Shown here: positions 1 to 4,941 of the stretch, piece after piece
Layout of the letters: every line of letters begins with the position of its first letter
How positions within the stretch are numbered: the first letter of the stretch is position 1
NCBI GenBank assembly: GCA_017629415.1
Contig: JAGBXG010000334.1
Coordinates: forward strand, 1-6,449
DNA: 6,449 nt
Direction of reading: 5' to 3'
DNA from: Pseudomonadota bacterium
Lineage (GTDB): Bacteria; Myxococcota; Bradymonadia; UBA4248
Notes under the pieces: model-generated
Databases searched by the model: none
What the model was told of the DNA's origin: nothing
Seen by the model: only the letters and a program-made list of their open reading frames with translations
Translations under genes and position numbers: made by a program

Positions 1-492
1 CCTGCCCATGTCTTGACGGCTCGCAATGTCCTCGTCAATCACCTCAAAACCCTTGATCTTTCTCATGCCGTACTCGTCAGCCCGGATGCCGGAGAAGTCA
101 AAGATCTCGCACCTTTCACCGATATGCTCAATCTTCCCATGGCAATCATCGACAAACGCAGATACGATGATACAGAAACGCCGCATACCCATGGCATCGT
201 GGGTAATGTCAAAGGTAAAACCGCGATTCTCATCGATGATGAAATTGCCTCTGCAGGCACCATCTGCACTGCCGCTGAATTTCTCATGACACAAGGCGCC
301 GAACGCGTCTGGGCACTTTGCACGCATCCCGTCTTTTCAGGCAATGCCGTCGAACGGCTCAATGCCGCCCCCATCGAACGCATCATTGTCACCGATTCTT
401 TGCCCATGCCCCCTCATAAACGCCTCGAAAAATTAACCGTTTTATCGATAGCTCCAGTCTTGGCTGACACCATCAAAAGTTTATTTTTCTAA
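1..492 (+). CDS. prs: Ribose-phosphate pyrophosphokinase, C-terminal half (5' end outside window)
   Basis: Makes PRPP from ribose 5-phosphate and ATP in the cytoplasm, feeding purine, pyrimidine, histidine, tryptophan and NAD synthesis. The reading frame is open from base 1, giving 163 residues against about 315 for the family, so roughly the C-terminal half is present. Visible in fragment numbering: SPDAGEVK (27-34), the flexible-loop start IDKRR (50-54), the PRPP-binding loop ILIDDEIASAGT (76-87), and a THPVFSGNA stretch matching the family THPIFSG segment. The usual loop reads DDMIDTAGT; here the third acidic residue is Ala and Thr is Ser, a variation that some Prs groups tolerate. The C-terminus ends soon after the last family helix (LADTIKSLFF). 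A TTG at 13 could be read as a start, but the frame and homology run through it. Identification is firm. Confidence 0.93.
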   Translation, partial: PAHVLTARNVLVNHLKTLDLSHAVLVSPDAGEVKDLAPFTDMLNLPMAIIDKRRYDDTETPHTHGIVGNVKGKTAILIDDEIASAGTICTAAEFLMTQGAERVWALCTHPVFSGNAVERLNAAPIERIIVTDSLPMPPHKRLEKLTVLSIAPVLADTIKSLFF

Positions 493-514
493 CGCTTCAT
501 TTGTTGCGGTTTTC

Positions 515-520
515 AAAAGG
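515..520 (+). promoter_or_regulatory. Ribosome binding site for the YkuD-like gene
   Basis: AAAAGG lies 8 bases before the ATG at 529. It is a modest Shine-Dalgarno match but the best in the 36-base gap after prs, and it supports the ATG at 529 as the start. No terminator or promoter is evident in that gap, so readthrough from prs is possible. Confidence 0.5.
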
Positions 521-528
521 CTTAAGGC

Positions 529-1590
529 ATGAACGAATTTATTATCACCCAGCTATTTAGGAATTTCCGTTACGACTGGTGCCGTAAGCTAGAACGTTAT
601 TTAGGGGTAAAAGCGTGGGATTACAGGGGATTGCTGCGAGCCATTGAACGATTTCAGCGAGAACATGAGCTGGAAATGACGGGCGGATGGATAACGCCTG
701 AAATGCGGTTAAAGCTGATTTCAGAAAAAACGGAATTCGGCATTCAAACAACAGGCTCGAATTTAGTTTCAGGCAGATGGCTTATAGATGAACCCGGCTC
801 AACGCTCAAAGATGCGATTAAAGCAGAAAAGCGCATTTTGGACTGGGGCAAAGCAGCGGATGCATGGATGCCGAATCAAGCCGGGACGGGATATATCTGG
901 GCTGTACGCGGCATGAAGCGGAATGAGAGCGGATATTGGTTTCAGACGGACAGTGCGTATCGATTTGCTCATGAATCTTATGGAAATCGTGATCATTTTT
1001 CATCGGCAAAGGCAGCGTATGCAGATACCTGCTTTATCGTGGTTTGGCATGATACGGCGGGAGCGGTGCATGTTCGGATGTTTGAGGGCACATGCAATCC
1101 AGGGGCAGTTTGGCCGCATGGCACGGCACATTTGTGTTCAGGGCAATATCTATATAAATTGGGACGTCATCGAACTCGAGAGGCGGAGCATATTGATGCA
1201 GTATTACGCCATTCCAAGGATTGGCCGGAGCACTGGATAACAGACAGAACCGTCGATTCGGTGCAATATTATGCCTTAGAAAGCGTATCGCCGATTGAAG
1301 TTGTTCGAAGTACAGGAGAGAGTCTGGATATCTCAGAGGAGGATATCAGACATGCGGAAGTGGCGATTGCGCATCGTGATCCGGCTTATGTGGATCAAAA
1401 CCGTATCAAGATTAACATCCATACTTGTGCTGAAAATCATGCTTCATCGTTGGGATGTATGAATATTTTACCGAATCAGTATGCAGAATTTATCGGCATT
1501 TTAGAGCATTTGGCACAACATCAGATCAGAAAGTATGGTTTTGCGTTGGATATTCCATTTTATCTGTGTGATGCATCCATGATGGCTTAA
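529..1590 (+). CDS. Putative peptidoglycan-binding / YkuD-like (L,D-transpeptidase-type) protein
   Basis: A 353-residue protein. Residues about 18-65 resemble a peptidoglycan-binding helical domain (LERYLGV, then a FQREHELEMTGGW-ITPEMRLKL pattern). The middle contains FEGTCNPG (185-192) and a GTAHLCSGQYLYKLGRH stretch (198-214), recalling a phage-type YkuD-like family with a GT-x-x-L-x-x-GQY-x-YK-x-GxH pattern. The C-terminal part has INIH (H298) and SSLGC (C310), close to the L,D-transpeptidase signature His...Ser-x-Gly-Cys, in which the Cys is the nucleophile. No Sec or lipoprotein signal is visible at the N-terminus, unlike most envelope L,D-transpeptidases, so export or a phage/secretion-system role is unresolved. 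It is preceded by AAAAGG at good spacing. Codon use looks more AT-rich than in rsgA. The fold assignment is inferred from motifs; activity is not established. Confidence 0.6.
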   Translation: MNEFIITQLFRNFRYDWCRKLERYLGVKAWDYRGLLRAIERFQREHELEMTGGWITPEMRLKLISEKTEFGIQTTGSNLVSGRWLIDEPGSTLKDAIKAEKRILDWGKAADAWMPNQAGTGYIWAVRGMKRNESGYWFQTDSAYRFAHESYGNRDHFSSAKAAYADTCFIVVWHDTAGAVHVRMFEGTCNPGAVWPHGTAHLCSGQYLYKLGRHRTREAEHIDAVLRHSKDWPEHWITDRTVDSVQYYALESVSPIEVVRSTGESLDISEEDIRHAEVAIAHRDPAYVDQNRIKINIHTCAENHASSLGCMNILPNQYAEFIGILEHLAQHQIRKYGFALDIPFYLCDASMMA

Positions 1591-1612
1591 AAGGCATGAA
1601 TAATGTTATGTT

Positions 1613-1678
1613 GGGGGCAAGGGGATCCATTCCCTGGCATGGTGTGGGGCGAAGCTCCACAAAACTTGACGTTCCCCC
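1613..1678 (+). other. Potentially structured leader RNA upstream of the lipoprotein gene
   Basis: GGGGG at 1613-1617 can pair with CCCCC at 1674-1678, enclosing two hairpins. One is AGGGGA/TTCCCT (1620-1635, loop TCCA, one G-U pair). The other is TGTGGGGC-GAA-GCTCCACA (1643-1661, 8 bp with one G-U). It lies in the 123-base gap before the lipoprotein start. No U-run follows, so it is not a simple terminator, and I do not recognise a known riboswitch class. It could be a folded leader, part of a dispersed repeat, or chance pairing. Confidence 0.3.
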
Positions 1679-1704
1679 TGAATGATTTCGTGAATAGACA
1701 AAAC

Positions 1705-1710
1705 AGGAGA
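1705..1710 (+). promoter_or_regulatory. Ribosome binding site that decides the lipoprotein start
   Basis: AGGAGA ends 3 bases before the ATG at 1714. It selects this ATG over the in-frame ATG at 1603, which would place about 37 unlikely residues ahead of a clean lipoprotein signal. Confidence 0.75.
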
Positions 1711-1713
1711 AAT

Positions 1714-2136
1714 ATGCGGCTTAAAGTTTTAGCAACATTATTTTTGACGGCCTGTATGACATGGGGTGTCATGGGCTGTGCTTCGACAACGGCAAATATT
1801 CCCGTTCGGGAAATGCCGGCTGGTGCATCGTTTTCTGGTCTTTGGTATACGAATTTTGGGGATTTGACGCTGACACAGAAACCGGATGGTTATACACGCG
1901 GGACTTTTGACTATAAGACAGATGGTGAAGTGGAAGGCCGTGTAGAAGGCGGTGTATTTATCTTTGAATGGGTACAGCCTGGAGATTTTCAGGTGGGCCG
2001 TCGCGAGGTTCGCGGGAAAGCTTATTTGGTCATCAGTGATGACGGTCTGAGTGTCGAAGGCAAATGGGGATACGGTGATCAATATACCGGCGGCGGCGAC
2101 TGGACAGGCAACAAGGCCACGGAGATTTATCGTTAA
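1714..2136 (+). CDS. Small predicted lipoprotein of unknown function
   Basis: A 140-residue protein starting MRLKVLATLF, with a hydrophobic stretch and a lipobox VMGC (Cys22), so it is probably lipidated and envelope-anchored. An earlier LTAC (Cys14) is a weaker alternative because its hydrophobic region is short. The mature part has FSGLWYTNFGDLTLTQ followed by alternating short strands rich in Gly, Trp and Thr (GTFDYKTDGEVEGRVEGG, GKWGYGD, GGDWTGNK). This pattern resembles small beta-rich modules with the motif G-x-W-x-T-x-F-G that I recall from delta-proteobacterial proteins; function is unknown. The start is set by AGGAGA at 1705. The stop codon abuts the rsgA ATG, so the two genes are probably cotranscribed and translationally coupled. 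Confidence 0.82.
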   Translation: MRLKVLATLFLTACMTWGVMGCASTTANIPVREMPAGASFSGLWYTNFGDLTLTQKPDGYTRGTFDYKTDGEVEGRVEGGVFIFEWVQPGDFQVGRREVRGKAYLVISDDGLSVEGKWGYGDQYTGGGDWTGNKATEIYR

Positions 2137-3078
2137 ATGGAACACGGAATTATCGTTGAAGTGCTTGGGCCTGTTGTCTTTGTCTGCAGGCTTGAGGGGG
2201 ATAAGATTGCGATTGAAAAGCCATACGCCTGTTCGCTTTTGGGGAAAAAGTACAAGCGCGGTCGGCCTGTGCCCGGGGATCGTGTGGAGTTTGTGATTCA
2301 TTCCGAGACGGTACAGAATCGCGATTATCAGGGAGTGATTCACAATGTGGAGCCGCGCACGAGCCTGGTGGAGCGTTTGGAACCCGGTGGTCGCAAAGCA
2401 CGTCCTTTGGTGGCCAATCTGGATACTCTGGTCGTTGTGGCCAGTGTTGGGGCGCCGCCGCTCAAGCCGGGGCTTATCGATCGCTATCTGGTTTGTGCGC
2501 ATCACTGGGGCTTGGATCCGCTGATTATCATTAATAAGTGGGAACTGGCGGAAGAGATTGATCTGCTTTATGTGCGGCTTTATGAGGCGCTTGGCTATTG
2601 CTGTATCATGGCATCTGCGCGAGAAAAGGTCGAGCTGGAGACGATTAAAGAGACGCTTCGCGGACGCAGATCGGCTTTTTTGGGACATAGCGGTGTAGGC
2701 AAATCTTCGTTGCTGAATGAGCTGTTTCCCGGGGTGCAGCTGGCCACCGGCGAATTGAGTGCGCAAAGTCAGCGCGGCCGTCATACGACGACCGCATCAC
2801 GGCTTTTGCCATTTGAGAACGGCGGTTTTATTATCGATACGCCGGGTGTCCGCGAATTTGGCATTACCGGAATTCCGTCTCAGGATTTGAGCCAATGTTT
2901 TCCGGAATTCAGGGAGCTTTCGCAGAAATGCCGTTTTCAGCCGTGCAGCCATACGCATGAACCGGACTGTGCCGTACGTCAAGCCGTTGAGAACGATGAT
3001 TTGGCCGATTTCCGTTATCAGGCCTATTTGAAGATTTATGGGGAAATCCGGGAGCTTGAGAAATCCGTCTATGGTTAG
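2137..3078 (+). CDS. rsgA: Small-subunit ribosome biogenesis GTPase RsgA
   Basis: A circularly permuted GTPase that binds the 30S subunit late in assembly and helps release maturation factors. The 313 residues are in the usual family range. Order: an OB-fold-like N-terminus (about 1-75), the G4-position motif NKWE (133-136), the P-loop GHSGVGKSS (183-191), switch I RGRHTTT (213-219), G3 DTPG (234-237), then a zinc-binding knuckle with Cys265, Cys270, His272 and Cys278 (C-x4-C-x-H-x5-C). Finding G4 before G1 is diagnostic of the permutation. The oddity is NKWE where NKxD is usual, changing the Asp that normally reads guanine to Glu. The start directly follows the lipoprotein TAA; GGAG at 2121-2124 inside that gene is a rather distant ribosome site, fitting translational coupling. 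The TAG stop shares its G with the first base of a repeat. Confidence 0.97.
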   Translation: MEHGIIVEVLGPVVFVCRLEGDKIAIEKPYACSLLGKKYKRGRPVPGDRVEFVIHSETVQNRDYQGVIHNVEPRTSLVERLEPGGRKARPLVANLDTLVVVASVGAPPLKPGLIDRYLVCAHHWGLDPLIIINKWELAEEIDLLYVRLYEALGYCCIMASAREKVELETIKETLRGRRSAFLGHSGVGKSSLLNELFPGVQLATGELSAQSQRGRHTTTASRLLPFENGGFIIDTPGVREFGITGIPSQDLSQCFPEFRELSQKCRFQPCSHTHEPDCAVRQAVENDDLADFRYQAYLKIYGEIRELEKSVYG

Positions 3079-3145
3079 GCGGCGCGTATGCCGACAGGCA
3101 TAGCCGCCGCGCAACGGCGTATCGGCCGCAGGCCGATAGCCGATG
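3078..3145 (+). repeat. Two-hairpin GC-rich direct repeat, copy 1
   Basis: First of two copies offset by 81 bp. Bases 3078-3128 are identical to 3159-3209, and the match continues with one C/T change (3129 against 3210) and two single-base gaps. It holds hairpin A (GGCGGC + TATGCC, loop GACA at 3093-3096, GGCATA + GCCGCC; GCG bulged) and hairpin B (GGCGTATCGGCC, loop GCA, then GGCCGATA-GCC lacking one C). Hairpin B is followed by TTTTTT at 3146-3151, so this copy may also help end rsgA transcription. The repeat resembles REP/BIME-type extragenic elements in design only; family membership is not shown. Confidence 0.9.
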
Positions 3146-3151
3146 TTTTTT
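3116..3151 (+). terminator. Possible Rho-independent terminator after rsgA
   Basis: The second hairpin of repeat copy 1 (stem GGCGTATCGGCC with GGCCGATAGCC, 3-base loop) is followed after four bases by six Ts. The T-run is not directly adjacent to the stem, so termination may be partial. It is the only terminator-like signal between rsgA and the next gene. Confidence 0.45.
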
Positions 3152-3158
3152 GACTTCT

Positions 3159-3228
3159 GGCGGCGCGTATGCCGACAGGCATAGCCGCCGCGCAACGGCG
3201 TATCGGCCGTAGGCCGATACGCCGGATG
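3159..3228 (+). repeat. Two-hairpin GC-rich direct repeat, copy 2
   Basis: Second copy of the repeat at 3078, separated from it by 13 bases. Hairpin A is unchanged. Hairpin B is perfect here: CGGCGTATCGGCC at 3196-3208 pairs over 13 bp with GGCCGATACGCCG at 3212-3224 around the loop GTA. The C/T difference from copy 1 falls in the loop, and this copy has the C that copy 1 lacks, so the palindrome looks intact here and slightly decayed in copy 1. It ends about 10 bases before a TTGACA box. Confidence 0.9.
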
Positions 3229-3238
3229 CCCAAAAATA

Positions 3239-3268
3239 TTGACAAATTCCGCGTATCTTGCGAATCTT
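3239..3268 (+). promoter_or_regulatory. Candidate sigma70-type promoter for the small-gene pair
   Basis: A perfect -35 TTGACA (3239-3244) is followed 18 bp later by AATCTT (3263-3268), a poor -10 matching three of six consensus positions. Position and direction suit the gene at 3321. The -35 is convincing; the -10 is weak, so this is a candidate only. Confidence 0.45.
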
Positions 3269-3279
3269 AAACAGATTGC

Positions 3280-3296
3280 GTTCAAATGATTTGAAC
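3280..3296. promoter_or_regulatory. Perfect 17-bp palindrome, possible operator
   Basis: GTTCAAATGATTTGAAC is a perfect inverted repeat with 8-bp arms around a central G. It lies just downstream of the candidate promoter and 10 bases before the Shine-Dalgarno site of the 3321 gene. Its size and place fit a dimeric repressor site; as RNA it would form only a weak AT-rich hairpin. No cognate regulator is visible in the window. Confidence 0.45.
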
Positions 3297-3306
3297 CGCA
3301 CTGCAT

Positions 3307-3312
3307 AAGGAG
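3307..3312 (+). promoter_or_regulatory. Strong ribosome binding site for the 86-residue gene
   Basis: AAGGAG lies 8 bases before the ATG at 3321, close to ideal. It is strong support that the short reading frame is translated. Confidence 0.85.
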
Positions 3313-3320
3313 ATTTTCAA

Positions 3321-3581
3321 ATGGCATTAAATGAAGCACGTTGTGGACGTCTTGCTCGCGCGATGGCATCTGACACGATGGTTTACATGAAAGATACGAT
3401 TAAAAAAGGCCTTGAAGAAGATAATTTCTTTGAAGTTTTGGCCGATAATATGGACGAAAACCGCAAAGCGTTTGTGGCTCGTCTTGGAGCTGAAGCTGCC
3501 GAAACGAATATTCTTGAATGCGCGATTGTTGATACAATCATTGTGCCCATGGGCGAACAAGGAAAATATCCGATTTTTTAG
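3321..3581 (+). CDS. Small conserved-looking cytoplasmic protein, function unknown
   Basis: An 86-residue protein with no signal peptide or membrane segment. It is charged and probably mostly helical. The N-terminal part reads ARCGRLARAMASD (6-18), then Y22, a GLEEDNFFEVL stretch (30-40) and an ENRKAFVARL segment (46-55). The spacing R-LAR-xxx-SD ... Y ... G ... F-x-x-L ... R-x-x-F-x-x-R recalls a helical module I associate with the ends of several delta-proteobacterial regulatory or zinc-ribbon proteins. This is a recollection, and no function follows. It has an excellent ribosome site, a candidate promoter and a palindrome upstream, and the exported-protein gene 24 bp downstream before a terminator, suggesting a two-gene unit. 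Confidence 0.8.
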   Translation: MALNEARCGRLARAMASDTMVYMKDTIKKGLEEDNFFEVLADNMDENRKAFVARLGAEAAETNILECAIVDTIIVPMGEQGKYPIF

Positions 3582-3591
3582 AGGCTATCGC

Positions 3592-3598
3592 AAAGGAG
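3592..3598 (+). promoter_or_regulatory. Ribosome binding site for the exported-protein gene
   Basis: AAAGGAG lies 7 bases before the ATG at 3606. The earlier ATG at 3601 opens only ATG-GAA-TGA, so this site supports the start at 3606. Confidence 0.85.
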
Positions 3599-3605
3599 TC
3601 ATGGA

Positions 3606-4088
3606 ATGAAACGCCGAATTTTCGGACTAGTTCTAGCCGCTTGTATGCTGGCTGTGCCGACCGTGGCATCTGCAGATGTTTCTTACGATTTCAGCGATGT
3701 CATGCAGCCTTTCCTGAAGCTGCCGTTTGAAGTTGTCAGCGTTGAAGTCACTGGTGAGGGTACCTCGATGCAGCATGTGTATCACCTCGCCGAGTCCTAC
3801 GATGTGATGACGAAGAAACTGCTGGATATGTACCAAAAGAAGCAGACGATCGACAAATATTTCATTTTGGGCGTGACACCGCAGAGTACCCAGGAAATGT
3901 ATCAGGTCACCATCGGCTACCAGAATGAGCATCATTATGTTCAGGTGACGCCGGATGGCTCCGGATGCAAGTTCTCCGTCGAAGCCATGCCCACGAGCTA
4001 TGTAAGCGGCGTTTATGACGTGGCTATTTACGGATTCCGTATGCCGGATGGCAGTGTGGCAAGTGCTGAACTTCAGACGAAAGAATGA
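3606..4088 (+). CDS. Secreted or periplasmic protein of unknown function
   Basis: A 160-residue protein with a clear Sec signal: basic MKRR, a hydrophobic run, and an ASA-D cleavage site after residue 23 (VPTVASA|DVSY). An internal LAAC (10-13) looks like a lipobox, but the region before it is short and the ASA site is better. The mature part, about 137 residues, alternates hydrophobic and polar residues (FEVVSVEVTGEG, YQVTIGYQNEHHYVQVTPDG, YDVAIYGFRMPDG), suggesting a beta-rich soluble domain, with one helix-like stretch around YDVMTKKLLDMYQKKQ. A single Cys remains after cleavage (in GSGCKF). I do not recognise the family. It follows the 86-residue gene by 24 bp with its own strong ribosome site and is followed by a terminator. 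Confidence 0.85.
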   Translation: MKRRIFGLVLAACMLAVPTVASADVSYDFSDVMQPFLKLPFEVVSVEVTGEGTSMQHVYHLAESYDVMTKKLLDMYQKKQTIDKYFILGVTPQSTQEMYQVTIGYQNEHHYVQVTPDGSGCKFSVEAMPTSYVSGVYDVAIYGFRMPDGSVASAELQTKE

Positions 4089-4112
4089 TGCTTTTGGATA
4101 CAATCTGAATAC

Positions 4113-4150
4113 AAAAAGGCGCGGAATAACGATGGTTTCGCGCTTTTTTT
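4113..4150 (+). terminator. Rho-independent terminator of the small-gene unit
   Basis: GCGCGGAA (4119-4126) pairs with TTTCGCGC (4136-4143) around a 9-base loop, with one G-U pair, followed by seven Ts (4144-4150). An A-run at 4113-4117 pairs with the T-tract, so it could also work on the minus strand. It lies 24 bases after the exported-protein stop. Confidence 0.9.
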
Positions 4151-4160
4151 GTGTCAGTAT

Positions 4161-4200
4161 AGGGGCCGCCTTTGTGGCTTCGCCCACATACGGCGTCCCT
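4161..4200 (+). repeat. Compound stem-loop, left half of a second two-hairpin element
   Basis: AGGGGCCGCC (4161-4170) pairs with GGCGTCCCT (4192-4200) over nine pairs, with one bulged C and one G-U. Inside it, TGTGG (4173-4177) pairs with CCACA (4184-4188) around CTTCGC. It follows the terminator and sits directly left of another palindrome, mirroring the arrangement of the repeats at 3078-3228. Confidence 0.6.
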
Positions 4201-4247
4201 GCTTCGCTATGAAGGCCTGACGGCCTTCATACGCTTCGCTTTTTTTT
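4201..4247 (+). repeat. Palindrome with flanking GCTTCGC repeats and a T-tract
   Basis: TATGAAGGCC (4208-4217) and GGCCTTCATA (4222-4231) form a perfect 10-bp stem around the loop TGAC. The palindrome is flanked by GCTTCGC on both sides (4201-4207 and 4233-4239), then TTTTTTTT (4240-4247). It may add termination before rsmG, though the T-run is 8 bases from the stem. Arm ends (TAT...ATA), loop-closing CC/GG and a GAC-containing loop are shared with hairpin A of the 3078 repeat. Confidence 0.7.
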
Positions 4248-4278
4248 GTGTGTGATATGCTGTTTTGAGTGTCTGGAT

Positions 4279-4935
4279 ATGATGAATCAGAATCGACAGG
4301 CTTGGAGTGCGGAAACGGATTCCGCAGTGGTTTGGCTGAAAGGCTGGTGTGAGCAGCATGGCTTGGGCTGGCATGATGCGGCACATGAACGATTTTGTCT
4401 GTTTGTCGAAAAACTGCTGCATTGTCAGCAACAGACAAATTTGACGGGGTTTTCAACGCCGAAAGTCATGGTGGAATCTTTGTTCGTAGATTCTTTGCAA
4501 ATATTGCGCGTATTTACCCCTGAAGGCACGATGATGGATGTCGGAACTGGGGCAGGATTTCCGGCCATACCGATAAAAATTCTGCGTCCTGAACTGCCCA
4601 TGATTTTAGTGGAACCCAGAACTAAGCGTTATGCATTTTTGCGTCTGGTTGAACGCGAATTGGGATTACATGGGCTGACTATATGCAAATCACGGATTGA
4701 GTCTGTGGATGTACCTTTGGATTTAGGTTTGGCGATTTCGAAGGCCTTTGCACCTTTGCCCGAGTGGCTGACATATGCACAACCGTGGGCGCAGAAGGGT
4801 GCCCGTGTTGCTTGTCTCGTCTCGAAACCTGACTGGGATGCTGCCGCATCAGATATGCATCGTTTAGGATTTGAAACTGTGGGCTGTCTTGAGGAACAGA
4901 CCCGAGTTTATGCCGTCCTGCGCATAAAGGAATAA
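4279..4935 (+). CDS. rsmG: 16S rRNA (guanine-N7) methyltransferase RsmG
   Basis: Transfers a methyl group from S-adenosylmethionine to N7 of a conserved guanine in the 530 loop of 16S rRNA (G527 in E. coli); in several bacteria its loss gives low-level streptomycin resistance. From the ATG at 4279 the protein is 218 residues, near the family's roughly 210. Visible: TNLTG (53-57), the SAM-binding loop DVGTGAGFP (87-95), the acidic ribose contact VEP (E112) followed by RTKRYAFLR, and ISKAFAPL (153-160) matching the family SRAFA stretch. An upstream in-frame TTG at 4246 is unlikely because it lies in the T-tract. A second ATG at 4282 is possible, as no good Shine-Dalgarno site is seen. The phosphoesterase gene follows after 6 bp, probably in the same operon. 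Confidence 0.95.
   Translation: MMNQNRQAWSAETDSAVVWLKGWCEQHGLGWHDAAHERFCLFVEKLLHCQQQTNLTGFSTPKVMVESLFVDSLQILRVFTPEGTMMDVGTGAGFPAIPIKILRPELPMILVEPRTKRYAFLRLVERELGLHGLTICKSRIESVDVPLDLGLAISKAFAPLPEWLTYAQPWAQKGARVACLVSKPDWDAAASDMHRLGFETVGCLEEQTRVYAVLRIKE
4926..4931 (+). promoter_or_regulatory. Ribosome binding site of the metallophosphoesterase
   Basis: AAAGGA lies within the end of rsmG, 10 bases before the ATG at 4942. The overlap of this site with the preceding gene is consistent with cotranslation. Confidence 0.6.
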
Positions 4936-4941
4936 AACAGT

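Noticed and set aside
1666..1696. TTGACG as a -35 box of a lipoprotein promoter
   Set aside because: No acceptable -10 sequence occurs 15-19 bases downstream.
1603..1713. N-terminal extension of the lipoprotein from the ATG at 1603
   Set aside because: The extension would put 37 residues before a complete lipoprotein signal; AGGAGA selects the ATG at 1714.
1738..2784. 348-residue minus-strand open frame
   Set aside because: Lies antisense to the lipoprotein and most of rsgA, both of which have clear protein signatures; its composition is not protein-like for this genome.
3078..3228. CRISPR array
   Set aside because: Only two units, about 70 bp long with a 13-bp spacing and long internal palindromes; no cas genes.
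2909..3301. 130-residue minus-strand open frame over the same repeats
   Set aside because: Same cause: repeat DNA read in another frame, overlapping rsgA.
2797..3369. 190-residue open frame on the minus strand containing a repeated peptide
   Set aside because: The repeat is just the translation of the two DNA repeat copies; the frame overlaps rsgA antisense and has no ribosome site or family match.
4246..4278. TTG start for rsmG at 4246
   Set aside because: It falls within the T-tract after the hairpin, and the added residues (Cys-rich) do not match the family.
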